64,000 bases of DNA from positions 248,001-312,000 of the forward strand of contig NZ_AP022565.1 of the NCBI RefSeq assembly GCF_010727325.1, written 5' to 3'. The position numbers and the translations under genes are program-made. This DNA comes from Mycolicibacterium alvei (GTDB lineage: Bacteria; Actinomycetota; Actinomycetes; Mycobacteriales; Mycobacteriaceae). Position 1 is the stretch's first letter, and the number at the start of each line of letters is the position of its first letter. Below are positions 35,257 through 45,793 of the stretch, in pieces. The notes beneath the pieces were generated by a model. That model saw only the letters and a list, made by a program, of their open reading frames with translations. It was not told the origin of the DNA and ran no database searches.

Positions 35257-35260
35257 AGGG

Positions 35261-35959
35261 TCATCCTACGTTCAGAGTTACTTCCAGCCGTCCGTCCAGC
35301 GCGTCGCACACCGCGGCGGCGACGCGGTCGGTCACATCCTCGACGGTGATGTGGCGGCCGAGTTCGGCAGTCAACGATGTCACGCCGGCATCGGCGATCC
35401 CGCACGGCACGATCGACGAGAACGCCGATAGATCGCAGTCACAGTTCAGCGCGAACCCGTGCAACGTCGTCGCCCGAGATACCCGAATGCCGATCGCCCC
35501 GACCTTGCGGGCCGGTCGCCTCAGGCCGGATTCGCGGCCCGCCTCGGCGTCGCCGGCCACCCACACACCCGAGCGCCCTTCGACGCGGCCGGTCTGCAGT
35601 CCGAGATCCGCACACACGCTGATCAGTGCTTCCTCAAGGCGCCGAACGAAATTCACCACATCCAGCGGCTCGGTCAGCCCGATGATCGGGTAGCCGACCA
35701 GCTGTCCGGGACCGTGCCAGGTGATCTTGCCGCCGCGGTCGGTGTCGACGACGGGTGTGCCGTCCACCGGGCGTTCGTGCGGCTCGGTGCGCTTACCCGC
35801 GGTGTAGACGGCCGGGTGCTGAAGCAGCAGCAGCGTGTCAGGACCGCCGGCGACCCGGGCATCGGCGATCTCGCGCTGCAGCGCCCAGGCGGCTTCGTAG
35901 TCGACCCTGCCCAGGTGCCGCACATCGACGGGAGCCGCGGTCGAGCGGATGGATGCCAC
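35261..35959 (-). CDS. lipB: Lipoyl(octanoyl) transferase
   Basis: LipB moves octanoate from acyl carrier protein to the lipoyl-domain lysine. The 232-residue protein contains the signatures [34 protein letters not shown] and the catalytic pair Lys152 ([11 protein letters not shown]) and Cys186 ([10 protein letters not shown]), which act together through a thioether intermediate in the M. tuberculosis enzyme. Both sit ten residues later than there because about ten extra residues ([10 protein letters not shown] region) precede RRPARK. I use the GTG at 35957-35959; the longer frame upstream is antisense-like. lipA follows after four bases. Confidence 0.95.
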   Translation of the reverse strand: MASIRSTAAPVDVRHLGRVDYEAAWALQREIADARVAGGPDTLLLLQHPAVYTAGKRTEPHERPVDGTPVVDTDRGGKITWHGPGQLVGYPIIGLTEPLDVVNFVRRLEEALISVCADLGLQTGRVEGRSGVWVAGDAEAGRESGLRRPARKVGAIGIRVSRATTLHGFALNCDCDLSAFSSIVPCGIADAGVTSLTAELGRHITVEDVTDRVAAAVCDALDGRLEVTLNVG

Positions 35960-35997
35960 AGTGTCGACGCTACGCCCCGGCCGCTCCCTGACCTCGG

Positions 35998-36906
35998 TCA
36001 CAGGTCTTTGGTCGCGGTGGCGTAGGCCAGTGCCTCGCCGACGGTGTTGTGGTGAAAGGTGAAACCGGCGCGTTCCAGCGCGGCGGGAATGGCGCGCTGG
36101 CCGATGAGAAGTCCTTCGTCGGCGAACTCGCCGAGCAGCGTGCGCAACGCGAAACCGGGCACCATCACCGGCGTGGGCCGGTTGAGGGCCCGGCCCAGTG
36201 CCGCCGTGAACTCGGCGTTGGTCACCGGAGCCGGCCCGGTGAGATTGACCGGACCCGACAGGCTTTCGTTCGCCATCGCGAACAACACCGCGCGGACCTC
36301 GTCCTCCAGACTGATCCACGGGATGTACTGCCGGCCGTTGCCCAAGCGGGCGCCCAGGCCCAGTGAGAACAGCGGTCTGAGCCGGTTCACCATGCCGCCC
36401 GCCGGGGACATGACAAGTCCGGAGCGCAGCAGCACCACCCGAGAGCCGGCAGCGACCGCCGGCGCGGTGGCCGCCTCCCAGTCGGCGCACAGCCCGGCCA
36501 GGAACCCGCGTCCTTCGGGTGCGGACTCGTCGGTCACCCGGTCCCGGGTGTCGCCGTAGTAACCCACGGCGCTCGCATTGATCAGCACTGGCACCCCGGC
36601 ATCGGCTACCGCGCCCGCGAGCACCTCGGTGGGATCGATCCGGCTGTCGCGCAGGCTCTGCTTGAAGGCGCCCGACCAACGCTTCTCGCCGACGCCGACC
36701 CCGCAGAGGTTCACCACCGCGTCCACACCGCACAACGCCGACGCGTCGAACTCCCCGGTGTCGGGGTTCCAGAACAGCTCGTCGCCGTTCGATGGTGCCC
36801 TGCGTACGATCCGGAGCACCCGGTGATCGGCGGCGCGCAGCGTTGAGACCAGCGCCGAACCGATCAGACCGGATGATCCCGCTATCGCGATGACGGCATC
36901 CGCCAC
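35998..36906 (-). CDS. TIGR01777 family NAD(P)-binding epimerase (SDR39U1-like)
   Basis: A 302-residue extended short-chain dehydrogenase fold protein. The nucleotide-binding motif is [18 protein letters not shown] at the N-terminus, followed by [14 protein letters not shown] and [14 protein letters not shown], where Tyr and nearby residues match the family. Substrate is unknown. It lies between lipB (38 bp away) and dlaT (25 bp), all on the minus strand, as in M. tuberculosis (Rv2216). The GTG at 36904-36906 is the start. Confidence 0.9.
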   Translation of the reverse strand: MADAVIAIAGSSGLIGSALVSTLRAADHRVLRIVRRAPSNGDELFWNPDTGEFDASALCGVDAVVNLCGVGVGEKRWSGAFKQSLRDSRIDPTEVLAGAVADAGVPVLINASAVGYYGDTRDRVTDESAPEGRGFLAGLCADWEAATAPAVAAGSRVVLLRSGLVMSPAGGMVNRLRPLFSLGLGARLGNGRQYIPWISLEDEVRAVLFAMANESLSGPVNLTGPAPVTNAEFTAALGRALNRPTPVMVPGFALRTLLGEFADEGLLIGQRAIPAALERAGFTFHHNTVGEALAYATATKDL

Positions 36907-36931
36907 AGTGGGGAGCCCCTCCTAACAGCTG

Positions 36932-38674
36932 TTACAGCCCGAGATCGGCTTCGAAAGCACCTTCTTCGAGCCTGCGCTTGATGGTAGTCACGAACCGGCC
37001 GGCGTCGGCGCCGTCGATCAGTCGGTGGTCGTAGGTCAGCGGCAGGTAGCACACCGAGCGCACACCGATCGACTCATTGCCGTAGGCATCGGAGATCACC
37101 CGCGGACGCTTGACGATCGCCCCGGTGCCCAGCATCGCCGCCTGCGGCGGCACCAGGATCGGGGTGTCGAACAGCGCACCCTGGCTGCCGATGTTGGTGA
37201 TGGTGAACGTGCCGCCGGACAGCTCGTCGGGCTTGAGGTTGCCCGACCGGGCTCGCGCCGCGATGTCGGAGATGGCGCGTGCCAGCCCGCCCAGCGACAG
37301 GTCACCGGCGTTGTGGATCACCGGGGAGAGCAGACCCTGGTCGGTGTCGACCGCGAAGCCGAGGTGCTCGGCGTCGTAGTAGGTGATCTCCTTGGTGTCC
37401 TCGTTGTAGCTCGCGTTGATGTTCGGGTGGACCTTCAGAGCGTCGATGACGGCGCGGGCGATGAACGGCAGGTAGGTGAGATTGACCCCCTCGCGCTCGG
37501 CGAAGTCGGCCTTCGCCTGTGCCCGCAACGCCACGATCTTGGTCATGTCGACCTCGTGGGTCTGGGTCAACTGCGCAGTCGCCTGCAACGATTCGCGGGT
37601 CTTCTTCGCGGTGATCTGGCGAATCCGGTTGGCCTTCTGCGTGGTTCCGCGCAGGTGCGCCAGGGCCGGGGCCGGTGCAGCCGAGGCGGCGGGCGCGGCC
37701 GCGGCAGGAGCTGCCGGTGCCGGGGGAGCCGGGGGAGCCTTCTTGGCCTCGGCCGCCGCGAGCACATCCTGCTTGCGGATGCGGCCACCGACGCCGGTGC
37801 CCTTCACCGTCGTGAGGTCAACACCGTTCTCCGTGGCCAACTTTCGGACCAGCGGGGTGACGTACGGCGAGCCGTCGCCGGCGGCGGGGGTGGCTGCCGG
37901 TGCGGGTGCCGGTGCCGCCGGAGCGGGAGCCGGGGTGGCGGCGGGTGCTGGTGCGGGTTTCGGTTCCGGCTTGGGCTCAGGCGCGGGAGCCGGGGCCGGG
38001 GCTGCCGGAGCGGGCGCTGCGGGAGCGGGAGCGGGAGCAGCTGCCGGCGCGGCGGACGCGTCGCCGATCTTGGCCAGCTCGCCGCCGACCGCGACGATGT
38101 CGTCCTCCTCCGCGCTGATCGACAGCAGGGTGCCGGCCACCGGGGACGGGATCTCGGTGTCGACCTTGTCAGTGGACACCTCGACCAGCGGCTCGTCGAC
38201 ACCGACGGAATCGCCGACCTTCTTGAGCCACCGGGTGACGGTGCCCTCGGCGACAGATTCGCCCAACTCGGGCATCACGACGGAGGTGGCCGACCCGGAA
38301 GGGGCCGGGGCCGCCGGCGCGGCGGGGGCGGCCTGCTCCTGGACGGCAGGAGCGGCGGGCTCGGGTGCGGCCGGGGCGGGCTCCGGCTCGGGTTCGGGCT
38401 GGGATTCCGGTTCCGGGGCGGCAGCGGGGGTTTCGCCGGCCTCGCCGATGACCGCGAGCTCGCCGCCGATCTCGACGGTGTCGTCCTCCTGGGCGACGAT
38501 CTTCGTCAACACACCCGCGGCGGGCGACGGGATCTCGGTATCGACCTTGTCTGTGGACACCTCCAGCAGCGGCTCGTCGAGTTCGACGGCGTCGCCCTCC
38601 TGTTTAAGCCAACGGGTGACGGTCCCCTCGGTGACACTTTCACCTAGCGCGGGCATCTGGACGGAGATGGCCAT
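36932..38674 (-). CDS. dlaT: Dihydrolipoamide acyltransferase (E2)
   Basis: E2 core of pyruvate dehydrogenase; in M. tuberculosis DlaT also works in the peroxidase system with Lpd, AhpD and AhpC. The 580-residue protein has two lipoyl domains with target lysines Lys43 and Lys170 (both in T-D-K-V-D), separated by Pro/Ala/Glu-rich linkers. A peripheral-subunit-binding domain follows ([16 protein letters not shown] ... [12 protein letters not shown]), then the acyltransferase domain with the active-site [13 protein letters not shown] near the end. ATG at 38672-38674 with GGAG upstream. Older annotations call it sucB. Confidence 0.96.
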   Translation of the reverse strand: MAISVQMPALGESVTEGTVTRWLKQEGDAVELDEPLLEVSTDKVDTEIPSPAAGVLTKIVAQEDDTVEIGGELAVIGEAGETPAAAPEPESQPEPEPEPAPAAPEPAAPAVQEQAAPAAPAAPAPSGSATSVVMPELGESVAEGTVTRWLKKVGDSVGVDEPLVEVSTDKVDTEIPSPVAGTLLSISAEEDDIVAVGGELAKIGDASAAPAAAPAPAPAAPAPAAPAPAPAPEPKPEPKPAPAPAATPAPAPAAPAPAPAATPAAGDGSPYVTPLVRKLATENGVDLTTVKGTGVGGRIRKQDVLAAAEAKKAPPAPPAPAAPAAAAPAASAAPAPALAHLRGTTQKANRIRQITAKKTRESLQATAQLTQTHEVDMTKIVALRAQAKADFAEREGVNLTYLPFIARAVIDALKVHPNINASYNEDTKEITYYDAEHLGFAVDTDQGLLSPVIHNAGDLSLGGLARAISDIAARARSGNLKPDELSGGTFTITNIGSQGALFDTPILVPPQAAMLGTGAIVKRPRVISDAYGNESIGVRSVCYLPLTYDHRLIDGADAGRFVTTIKRRLEEGAFEADLGL

Positions 38675-38889
38675 GTGTATTGACTCCTCGGACGGTCACT
38701 TGTGACGACTCGAACTCTGGCTTACCACAGCTAGGTGCACCGGGTGCGGCACCTAGGTGGATTGTCGGACCCATCCTGTCACTGCAGCACCATTCGCACT
38801 CACTCAGGGTTGCTGATTCTCTGGCACTATCGGGTGAGGGTTTGCAGGGCGGTTCGCCGAACTTGCCCAGAGCTGAGGAGATTCGTCCG

Positions 38890-39243
38890 TTGGGCCTGTT
38901 CGATACGTTTCGCCGAAGCCGGTCGGCGCGCGGATCAGACAGCGACCAGGCCGGGGACCTGCAGTATCTGCAAAGCTGGGCAGCCGGCCATGTTGGGGTG
39001 GAGGCATTCGTCGAGCCCCGCACCACGGTCACCGAGGTGACTGTCGTGCTCGTTGCTGCCGACGGGGAATGGACCCGGCGCCGAACGGGCGGCGAGGTGG
39101 GTGCGCGCCGGCTCAGCGACCGCCTCCAGATCCCCGTGTATGACGTGCAGAAGGTGGGGTATCCGCAACGGATGCGGGACTACGACGCTCGTCGTCGCAT
39201 CGAACGCCGGCGCGCGGTGTACCGGGAACTCGACGACCGCTAG
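38890..39243 (+). CDS. Small conserved-looking protein, function unknown
   Basis: A 117-residue soluble protein starting MGLFDTFRRSRS, with a central strand-helix part (VEAFVEPRTTVTEVTVVLVA) and an Arg-rich C-terminus (YDARRRIERRRAVYRELDD). I choose the TTG at 38890 because GAGGAG lies nine bases upstream; the frame continues back to 38680 but that part would be antisense to the dlaT promoter. No family is recognised. It is divergent from dlaT and is followed after 67 bp by ephD. Confidence 0.6.
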   Translation: MGLFDTFRRSRSARGSDSDQAGDLQYLQSWAAGHVGVEAFVEPRTTVTEVTVVLVAADGEWTRRRTGGEVGARRLSDRLQIPVYDVQKVGYPQRMRDYDARRRIERRRAVYRELDDR

Positions 39244-39310
39244 AGTCGAAGCAACCGGTACCTCCGGTATTGGATACTGTTCGTCACAGATACCTCGTGG
39301 AGGGTGGACC

Positions 39311-41047
39311 ATGCAGCGCTTCGTCGACAGCCCGGACGGAACCCGCATCGCGGTGTACGAACAGGGGGATCGGCAGCGCCCCACGCTCGTCATGGCCCAC
39401 GGATGGCCGGACTCGCATGTGCTGTGGAACGGCGTCACGGGAGAGCTCGAGGACCGCTTCCACATCGTGCGGTACGACAACCGCGGGGCAGGGGCCTCGG
39501 ATGTGCCGAAGCCGGTCAGGGCCTACCGGATGGACCGGTTCGCCGACGACCTGTCCGCGGTGATCGACGCCGTGAGCCCCGGACGCCCGGTTCACGTGTT
39601 GGCCCACGACTGGGGGTCGGTCGGGGTGTGGGAGTACCTGAGCCGGCCGGAGGCCTCCGAACGGGTGGCCTCGTTCACGTCGGTATCGGGGCCGAGCACC
39701 GATCACTACGGGTCGTTCGTGCGTGGCCGCCTGGCGCGCCCCTACCGGCCGATCCGGTTCGCCAAGGCGGTGAACCTGGCATCGCGGTTCAGCTACTGGA
39801 TTCCGTTCTCGGTCCCGGTCGCCGCGCCCGCATTGATGCGGCGGGGTGCGGCGCGTCGGCTGCAGGCCATCGACACCGCAGGCCCCAAGTTCCAGTCCGA
39901 GACGCTCGACATCGATGCGGCAAACGGGCTGAAGATCTACCGTGCCAACGCGATTCGCTCGTTCACGACGTTGCGCAGCGATCACAACGTGACAGTGCCG
40001 GTGCAGTTGATCTGCAACGACCACGATCCCGTGGTGCGTGGGCACGGCTTCGAGGAAGAGTCCAAGTGGGTGCCGCTGCTGTGGCGTCGTGACCTCAACG
40101 CCGGGCACTGGGCCCCGTTCTCGCACTGGCACGCCATCGCCAATGCGACGGCCGAGTTGATCGAGCACATCGAGGGCGCTCCCGCATCCCGTGCGCTGCG
40201 ACGCGCTCAGGTCGGCCGGTCACGCGAATCCTTCAGCGACACCCTGGTTTCGGTGACCGGTGCGGGCAGCGGTATCGGCCGTGCCACCGCGCTGGCGTTC
40301 GCCGCGCAAGGTGCCGAACTCGTGGTCAGCGACATCGACGAGATTTCGGCCAAGAACACCGCAGGCGAGATCGCGGCGCGCGGTGGGGTGGCACATGCCT
40401 ACGGCCTCGACGTGTCCGACGCCGAGGCGGTGGAGAACTTCGTCGACCGGGTCTGCAGTACGCACGGCATCCCCGATGTGGTCGTCAACAACGCCGGGAT
40501 CGGCCACGGCGGTAAGTTCCTGGACACCCCGGCCGATCAGTACGACCGGGTACTGGATGTGAACTTCGGTGGAGTCGTCAACTGTTGCAGGTCATTTGCC
40601 CGCCGCCTCGTGGACCGCGGTACCGGCGGCCACATCGTCAACGTGGCGTCAATGGCCGCCTATTCGCCATCGGCATCGATGAACGCCTACTCCACGAGCA
40701 AGGCGGCGGTCTTCATGTTCTCCGACTGCCTGCGCGCCGAATTGAACTCGGCGGGAGTCGGTTTGACCACGATCTGCCCGGGCATGATCGACACCAACAT
40801 CATCGACACCACCCGCTTCGACGTCCCAGCCGAGAAGCAGGGCCAGGTCGAGCAGTTGCGGGCCCAGACCAAGAAGATGTTCGCCGCGCGGCGCTACGGC
40901 CCGGACAAGGTGGCCAAGGCCATCGTCGCGGCCGTCCGCAACGACAAGGCGATCCGCCCCGTCACCCCGGAGGCCTATGCGGCATACGGGGTGGCACGGG
41001 TGGTGCCCTCGGTACTGCGCCGGGCGGCGCGTTCGGGCTCGCTGTAA
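39311..41047 (+). CDS. ephD: EphD: epoxide hydrolase / short-chain dehydrogenase fusion
   Basis: A 578-residue two-domain enzyme. Residues 1-290 form an alpha/beta hydrolase with MAHGWPDSHVLW and the nucleophile Asp100 in A-H-D-W-G, as in epoxide hydrolases. Residues about 312-578 form a short-chain dehydrogenase with TGAGSGIGRA from Thr316 and the catalytic Tyr460-x3-Lys464. M. tuberculosis EphD has been linked to epoxy-mycolic acid turnover, so envelope lipid is the likely substrate class. The ATG at 39311 follows a GGAGGGTGGACC stretch. It converges on the lytic transglycosylase gene with a 4-bp gap. Confidence 0.93.
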   Translation: MQRFVDSPDGTRIAVYEQGDRQRPTLVMAHGWPDSHVLWNGVTGELEDRFHIVRYDNRGAGASDVPKPVRAYRMDRFADDLSAVIDAVSPGRPVHVLAHDWGSVGVWEYLSRPEASERVASFTSVSGPSTDHYGSFVRGRLARPYRPIRFAKAVNLASRFSYWIPFSVPVAAPALMRRGAARRLQAIDTAGPKFQSETLDIDAANGLKIYRANAIRSFTTLRSDHNVTVPVQLICNDHDPVVRGHGFEEESKWVPLLWRRDLNAGHWAPFSHWHAIANATAELIEHIEGAPASRALRRAQVGRSRESFSDTLVSVTGAGSGIGRATALAFAAQGAELVVSDIDEISAKNTAGEIAARGGVAHAYGLDVSDAEAVENFVDRVCSTHGIPDVVVNNAGIGHGGKFLDTPADQYDRVLDVNFGGVVNCCRSFARRLVDRGTGGHIVNVASMAAYSPSASMNAYSTSKAAVFMFSDCLRAELNSAGVGLTTICPGMIDTNIIDTTRFDVPAEKQGQVEQLRAQTKKMFAARRYGPDKVAKAIVAAVRNDKAIRPVTPEAYAAYGVARVVPSVLRRAARSGSL

Positions 41048-41051
41048 ACCG

Positions 41052-42002
41052 CTACTGCGGATGCGCGGTGAGGTATTCGCCGACGGGGATCCGCGATTCG
41101 GCGGCATACCCGATGGGCAGCAGCACGTCACCGGCGGTGGAGACGTAATAGACGTCCCAGCGGTAGAACGCGCCGAATGCCGCGGGATCGGCGGCCATCG
41201 CGGTGGCATAGTCGGTGACCGCTCGCACGTACGCGTCGGCGTTGTTGTACCGGAACAGGGCGTGGTCGGGGTTGTCCGCAAAACCGTTGGCGGCCAGGTA
41301 ATTCCCGGCAGCCATGATGCTGTCCCGAGGTGAGTGGATATCACCACCCAGGCCGTACGCCGCGAAGGTGGACGGCATGAACTGCATGGGGCCCTGTGCC
41401 CCGGCCGTGCTGTCACCGGCCACGCTGCCGAAGTGCGTCTCGATCAGGTTGATCGCGGCCAGGTAATGCCAGTCCACACCGGAGGCGGCTTCGGCGTCGC
41501 GGTAGGCGCTGACCAGCATGTCGGCCGGGGGCGGCGGGTTGATGCGCCACGCGGGCAGCGTGTCCTTGGGGTGGGCCAGGGTGGCGAGCTGCCGCCGCGC
41601 GTCGACATTGCGGTCATAGAACGCGACCAGTTCGCCGGGGATCCGGGGACGGATGATCCCGTCCCATTCGGGGTGACGGCCGATCGCCCGGTAGGCGACC
41701 TGTTGGCGGCGGGCGGCCTGCGTCAGCGCCGGCTCCGGAGTCGACGGGTCGCGCAGTGCCCGCTCGTCGGCAACGAGGTCGTCGGCCAGCCGGACGGGGT
41801 CCGCAGCCAGGCGGGGTTGCGCGCCGACCGGGGCGGCGGGTGTGGATGCCGGCGGGTGCGTCGTCGACATCGTCGTGCTGGGTGGAGCCGCGGGCGGCGG
41901 GTCCGGTGAGCCCGAACAGCCGGCGACAGCTGCGCCCAACGTGAAGAAAATGGCCAGGTTCTGGAGAAATCTCGCCATCTTGTTCACGTTGGGCGGGAAC
42001 AT
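41052..42002 (-). CDS. Lytic murein transglycosylase lipoprotein
   Basis: A 316-residue exported protein: hydrophobic signal (FLQNLAIFFTLGAA) ending in lipobox A-V-A-G-C, a Pro/Ser/Thr-rich linker, a helical middle part, and a transglycosylase domain. The catalytic Glu is in AINLIETHFGSVAGDSTAGA, followed by QGPMQFMPSTFAAYG, the family signature. It would cleave peptidoglycan glycan strands. The ATG at 42000-42002 lies two bases after the pepB stop. The first 25 codons form one arm pair of a 63-bp palindrome. An alternative start at 41976-41978 would keep the signal peptide. Confidence 0.88.
   Translation of the reverse strand: MFPPNVNKMARFLQNLAIFFTLGAAVAGCSGSPDPPPAAPPSTTMSTTHPPASTPAAPVGAQPRLAADPVRLADDLVADERALRDPSTPEPALTQAARRQQVAYRAIGRHPEWDGIIRPRIPGELVAFYDRNVDARRQLATLAHPKDTLPAWRINPPPPADMLVSAYRDAEAASGVDWHYLAAINLIETHFGSVAGDSTAGAQGPMQFMPSTFAAYGLGGDIHSPRDSIMAAGNYLAANGFADNPDHALFRYNNADAYVRAVTDYATAMAADPAAFGAFYRWDVYYVSTAGDVLLPIGYAAESRIPVGEYLTAHPQ
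41933..41995. repeat. 63-bp imperfect palindrome at the transglycosylase 5' end
   Basis: Arms 41933-41960 and 41968-41995 match as inverted repeats at 24 of 28 positions with a 7-bp spacer; the outer 13 bp are perfect. It begins seven bases inside the coding region. Because of the symmetry, both strands read nearly the same peptide, MARF-xx-NLAI-x-FTLG. Confidence 0.9.
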
Positions 42003-42004
42003 GA

Positions 42005-43522
42005 CTAGCCGTTCGCGGCGATATCTTCCAGGACCGCGAACATCGTGCGCGTCGGGACTCCGGTGCCGCCCTTGGGGGTGTAACCCCAAGCGCCCCCGGT
42101 GTTGTAGGCAGGGGCGGCGATGTCGATGTGCGTCCACTGGACTCCGTCTGCGACGAACTCGCGCAGGTAGGTGCCCGCGACCAGCATCCCGGCATAGCGG
42201 GACCCGCTGACGTTGGCCAGATCGGCCACCGAGGACTTCAGATCATCCTTGAGTTCCTCGGGCAACGGCATGGCCCAGGCGTTTTCACCGGCGGCCTGCG
42301 ACAGCGTCGCAACCCGGTCGCGGAACTCCTCGCTGCCCATGACACCCGGTGTGCGAGAGCCCAGCGCGACGGTCTGGGCGCCGGTCAGCGTCGAGGTCTC
42401 GATCAGGTAATCGGGGTCGTCCTCGCAGGCCCGCACGATGGCATCGGCCAGGATCAGTCGGCCCTCGGCGTCGGTGTTGAGCACTTCGACGGTGATCCCG
42501 CCGTACTGGGTGAGCACGTCGCCCGGACGCTGCGCGGTCGCCGACGGCATGTTCTCGGCCATCGGCACGGTCGCGATGACCTCGATGGGCAGTTTCTGCC
42601 TGGCGGCCAGCACCACGGTCGCGATGACCGCCGCCGCACCACCCATGTCCGAGGTCATGTGGTGCATATTGGCCGCCGGCTTGATCGAGATGCCGCCGGT
42701 GTCGAAGGTGATGCCCTTGCCGACCAGCGCGACGCGCTTGCTCTTCTTGCCGCCCCGGTGGGTCAGTCGCACCAGACGCGGCGGACGCGAGGACCCCTTG
42801 CCGACCCCCACGATGCCGCCGTAGCCCGCCTTGGTCAGGGCCTTGTCGTCGAGCACCTCGACCTCAAGCCCGGCAGACTCACCCAAAGTCTTTGCCCGCT
42901 TGGCGAATTCGTCGGGAAACAGGTGGCTGGGCGGGGTGTTGACGAAGTCGCGGGCAATCGCGACCGCCGAAGCGATGTCTACCGCGCGCTGTGCCTGCGC
43001 CTTCGTCGCTGCCGTGGTGTCGGCGGTCAGCGCGGTGACCGCGGTCAGGCCGGCGTCTTTCGGTGCGGTCTTGGCGCTACGGAAGTCGCTGAATCGGTAG
43101 GCGCCCAGGATCAGGCCCTCGACGGCGGCTTCCAGATCGATGTGGGACAGCGTGGTGATGACCTTCTCGGTGCCGTTCAGTGACCGCGCCGCGGTACCGG
43201 CAGCCCGGCGGATCGCATCGGCGGGCCACTCGTCGCGGGGCGTGCCGAGGCCGACAACCAGCACGCTGGCGACCGGAAGCGACGGCACGGGCACCCTGGT
43301 GACCTGGTCGGTGCCACCCTTCGCGCCGAGGGCCTTGAGCGCGACCTCGATCTCGCCGACCGCCTCGGCGTCGAGGAACGGGTTGCCGACGACGGTGGCG
43401 GTTGCGTCGTCATCGGGTCCGCTGACCACGGGAACGATCAGCACGGCGTCGCTCCTGCGTTTGGGCAGCGACGCACTGACGGTGACGTTGGGAACCTGGT
43501 AACCGGGATTTGCGGGGCTCAC
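42005..43522 (-). CDS. pepB: Leucyl aminopeptidase (M17 family)
   Basis: A 505-residue cytosolic metallo-aminopeptidase. The C-terminal catalytic domain carries the M17 signature [12 protein letters not shown], the first metal block [16 protein letters not shown] with Lys and Asp ligands, and the Asp-rich [14 protein letters not shown]. The N-terminal third is the variable regulatory domain. Start is GTG at 43520-43522, overlapping the TGA of the adenylate cyclase gene as GTGA. The transglycosylase gene follows after two bases. All three form one transcription unit. Counterpart of Rv2213. Confidence 0.95.
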   Translation of the reverse strand: MSPANPGYQVPNVTVSASLPKRRSDAVLIVPVVSGPDDDATATVVGNPFLDAEAVGEIEVALKALGAKGGTDQVTRVPVPSLPVASVLVVGLGTPRDEWPADAIRRAAGTAARSLNGTEKVITTLSHIDLEAAVEGLILGAYRFSDFRSAKTAPKDAGLTAVTALTADTTAATKAQAQRAVDIASAVAIARDFVNTPPSHLFPDEFAKRAKTLGESAGLEVEVLDDKALTKAGYGGIVGVGKGSSRPPRLVRLTHRGGKKSKRVALVGKGITFDTGGISIKPAANMHHMTSDMGGAAAVIATVVLAARQKLPIEVIATVPMAENMPSATAQRPGDVLTQYGGITVEVLNTDAEGRLILADAIVRACEDDPDYLIETSTLTGAQTVALGSRTPGVMGSEEFRDRVATLSQAAGENAWAMPLPEELKDDLKSSVADLANVSGSRYAGMLVAGTYLREFVADGVQWTHIDIAAPAYNTGGAWGYTPKGGTGVPTRTMFAVLEDIAANG

Positions 43523-44610
43523 CCCGCCCACCCTAGACGCAGCGGATACGCCGTGACCGGTGCGTCGAAACCCTTCAGTGTCAGCGAGCGAGCCGCGGCG
43601 AACGCCCGCTCGTCGAGGAGCCCACACAGCGGTTCGGATACCAGGATCTGGCTGGGTGCGGCGGCGGCGACGAGACGGGCCGCCCGATTCACCGGGTTAC
43701 CGAAATAATCGCCACCGATGGCCAGCACCTCGCCGAAATCAAGTCCGGCCCGCACCTGCAGGTGGGCGTCGGCGGCCCGTGGGTGAGTTACCAGGTCGAT
43801 GGCAACCTGGAGCAGTTCGGCGGGCTCGGAGCCCACCCACATGATGGCGTCCCCGATGAACTTGACCACGCGACAACCGGCGGCGTGCACGACCTCGGTG
43901 CTGATGGCGCTGAACTCGTTGAGCAGTGCCGACAGTTCGGTACTGGTCAACATCTGGGTGAGCGCGGTGAACCCCGACAGATCGGCAAAACCGATGCCAC
44001 ACAACACATCCGAAGATCCGTCGCGGGCCACATGCTCGAAATAGCTGCGTGCGCTCATCACATGGTGGCGGTGCACGGCGTCGATCATCGAGCCGATCCG
44101 CGGGATGAATCCGGCCGCGACCCGGTACGCCTTGGCGGTGGTGAGCTCATCGTGGGTGATGTTGAGCTGAATGTCGGGCGTACTGGCCCGGCTCATCGAC
44201 GACAGCGCTTCGGCCAGGCGGGCCATACCCGAACCGATCACCCGCAGCAGGCCGGTGGCCTCGACGTCGCCGACCAGCACCCGCAGCTCCGCCCAGGTGC
44301 GCAAGGTCTCCACATCGGCCCGGCTCAGGGTCCTCACATCGCAACCGGACACGGTCAGACCCAGCGCGGCCCACGCCCGCTGCACGTCTTCCAGCGGGAC
44401 ATCGATCTCGGCGGCCACGTCGGCCAGACAGTATTCCGGTGGGCCCGACCACTGCAGGACATCCCCGGCCAGTCCGAACAACCGGCCCCGGGACTCCGCC
44501 TCGATCATCTGCTCAGCAGTGAAACCCAGCCTGTCGAGGTACTCGATGAGCGGGGCGCGCCCACGAGCGTCGGCAATCCCGGCGGCTGCCAGTGCATCGA
44601 AATCGACCAC
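43519..44610 (-). CDS. Class III adenylate cyclase (Rv2212 type)
   Basis: A 363-residue cytosolic cyclase producing cAMP. The N-terminal 170 residues are a helical regulatory domain like that of Rv1264/Rv2212. The catalytic domain begins at [15 protein letters not shown] (first metal Asp), continues with [13 protein letters not shown] (second Asp) and ends with [24 protein letters not shown] (transition-state Asn and Arg). It starts at the GTG at 44608-44610; the longer frame upstream runs antisense to gcvT. The gene is divergent from gcvT and overlaps pepB as GTGA. Regulation by pH or lipids is known for the Rv1264 relative only. Confidence 0.9.
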   Translation of the reverse strand: MVDFDALAAAGIADARGRAPLIEYLDRLGFTAEQMIEAESRGRLFGLAGDVLQWSGPPEYCLADVAAEIDVPLEDVQRAWAALGLTVSGCDVRTLSRADVETLRTWAELRVLVGDVEATGLLRVIGSGMARLAEALSSMSRASTPDIQLNITHDELTTAKAYRVAAGFIPRIGSMIDAVHRHHVMSARSYFEHVARDGSSDVLCGIGFADLSGFTALTQMLTSTELSALLNEFSAISTEVVHAAGCRVVKFIGDAIMWVGSEPAELLQVAIDLVTHPRAADAHLQVRAGLDFGEVLAIGGDYFGNPVNRAARLVAAAAPSQILVSEPLCGLLDERAFAAARSLTLKGFDAPVTAYPLRLGWAG

Positions 44611-44652
44611 CAGTCCAGTGTGCAGTTTGGTGGCCCGATCGGGCAGGCAGAT

Positions 44653-44658
44653 TAGGGT
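44653..44658 (+). promoter_or_regulatory. -10 element for leaderless gcvT
   Basis: TAGGGT ends six bases before the gcvT GTG at 44665. Confidence 0.5.
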
Positions 44659-44664
44659 GAACTC

Positions 44665-45771
44665 GTGAGTGACGACCTGCTGCACGGCCCGTTGGAAGAC
44701 CGCCACCGCGAACTGGGGGCCAGTTTTGCCGAGTTCGGCGGCTGGCTGATGCCGGTGTCCTATGCCGGGACCGTCGCCGAGCACAACGCCACCCGCGAGT
44801 CCGTCGGCCTGTTCGACGTCAGCCACCTGGGAAAGGCCCTGGTCAAAGGGCCCGGTGCGGCTGCCTACGTCAACTCGGCGTTTACCAACGACCTGAACCG
44901 GATCGGACCGGGTAAGGCGCAGTACACCCTGTGCTGCACAGAAAACGGAGGCGCCGCGGGGGTTATCGACGACCTGATCGCCTACTACGTCTCCGACGAC
45001 GAGATCTTCCTGGTGCCCAACGCCGCCAACACCGCCGCGGTGGTCGCCGAACTGAAAAAGCATGCTCCCGACGGGCTCACCATCACCGACGAGCACCGCT
45101 CGTATGCGGTGCTGGCGGTGCAGGGGCCGAAATCCACCGAGGTACTGGCCGCGCTCGGGCTGCCCACCGAGATGGACTACATGGGTTACGTCGACGCGGA
45201 TTACGACGGCGTGTTCGTGCGGGTCTGCCGCACCGGTTACACCGGTGAACACGGCTATGAGCTGCTACCGGACTGGGACCGCGCCGGCGTGGTGTTCGAC
45301 GCCCTGGTGGCGGCGGTGCGCGCGGCTGGCGGAGAACCCGCGGGCCTGGGTGCCCGCGACACCCTGCGCACCGAGATGGGCTACCCGCTGCACGGTCACG
45401 AGCTGTCGCTGGACATCTCGCCGCTGCAGGCCCGCTGCGGCTGGGCGATCGGCTGGAAGAAGGATGCGTTCTGGGGGCGCGATGCGTTGCTGGCCGAGAA
45501 GCAGGCCGGCCCGGCACGCGTGCTGCGCGGCCTCAAAGCGGTCGGCCGCGGGGTATTGCGCGCCGATCTCGCGGTGCTCGACGGGGACACCCGGATCGGC
45601 ACCACGACGTCGGGGACGTTCTCGCCGTCGCTGAAAGTCGGTATCGCACTGGCGCTCATCGACACTGCCCACGACATCGCCGACGGGCAGCGGGTGAGTG
45701 TGGACGTGCGTGGCCGCGCTGTCGAGTGCGAAGTGGTCAAGCCACCGTTTGTGGCCGCGAAAACACGTTAG
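44665..45771 (+). CDS. gcvT: Aminomethyltransferase (glycine cleavage T protein)
   Basis: T protein of the glycine cleavage system: takes the aminomethyl group from lipoylated H protein, releases ammonia and makes methylene-tetrahydrofolate. The 368-residue sequence has [13 protein letters not shown] and [12 protein letters not shown] near the start, the folate-site [13 protein letters not shown], and [20 protein letters not shown]. Start is GTG at 44665 with a -10 box six bases before it, so probably leaderless. ilvE follows after 22 bp with its own -10 box. GcvH and GcvP are not in this window. Confidence 0.95.
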   Translation: MSDDLLHGPLEDRHRELGASFAEFGGWLMPVSYAGTVAEHNATRESVGLFDVSHLGKALVKGPGAAAYVNSAFTNDLNRIGPGKAQYTLCCTENGGAAGVIDDLIAYYVSDDEIFLVPNAANTAAVVAELKKHAPDGLTITDEHRSYAVLAVQGPKSTEVLAALGLPTEMDYMGYVDADYDGVFVRVCRTGYTGEHGYELLPDWDRAGVVFDALVAAVRAAGGEPAGLGARDTLRTEMGYPLHGHELSLDISPLQARCGWAIGWKKDAFWGRDALLAEKQAGPARVLRGLKAVGRGVLRADLAVLDGDTRIGTTTSGTFSPSLKVGIALALIDTAHDIADGQRVSVDVRGRAVECEVVKPPFVAAKTR

Positions 45772-45781
45772 CCTCGGGCGA

Positions 45782-45787
45782 TACAAT
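45782..45787 (+). promoter_or_regulatory. -10 element for leaderless ilvE
   Basis: TACAAT, close to the ideal TATAAT, ends six bases before the ilvE ATG at 45794. Confidence 0.6.
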
Positions 45788-45793
45788 CGCTGC

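Noticed and set aside
37025..38647. 540-codon plus-strand frame opposite dlaT
   Set aside because: Antisense of the Pro/Ala linkers gives Gly/Arg-rich low-complexity sequence; dlaT is certain on the other strand.
38680..38889. Upstream extension of the small gene at 38890
   Set aside because: It would begin within the dlaT promoter and lacks a ribosome-binding site, whereas GAGGAG precedes the TTG at 38890.
44611..45252. Long N-terminal extension of the adenylate cyclase gene
   Set aside because: It runs antisense to gcvT and has no family similarity; the GTG at 44610 fits the family length.
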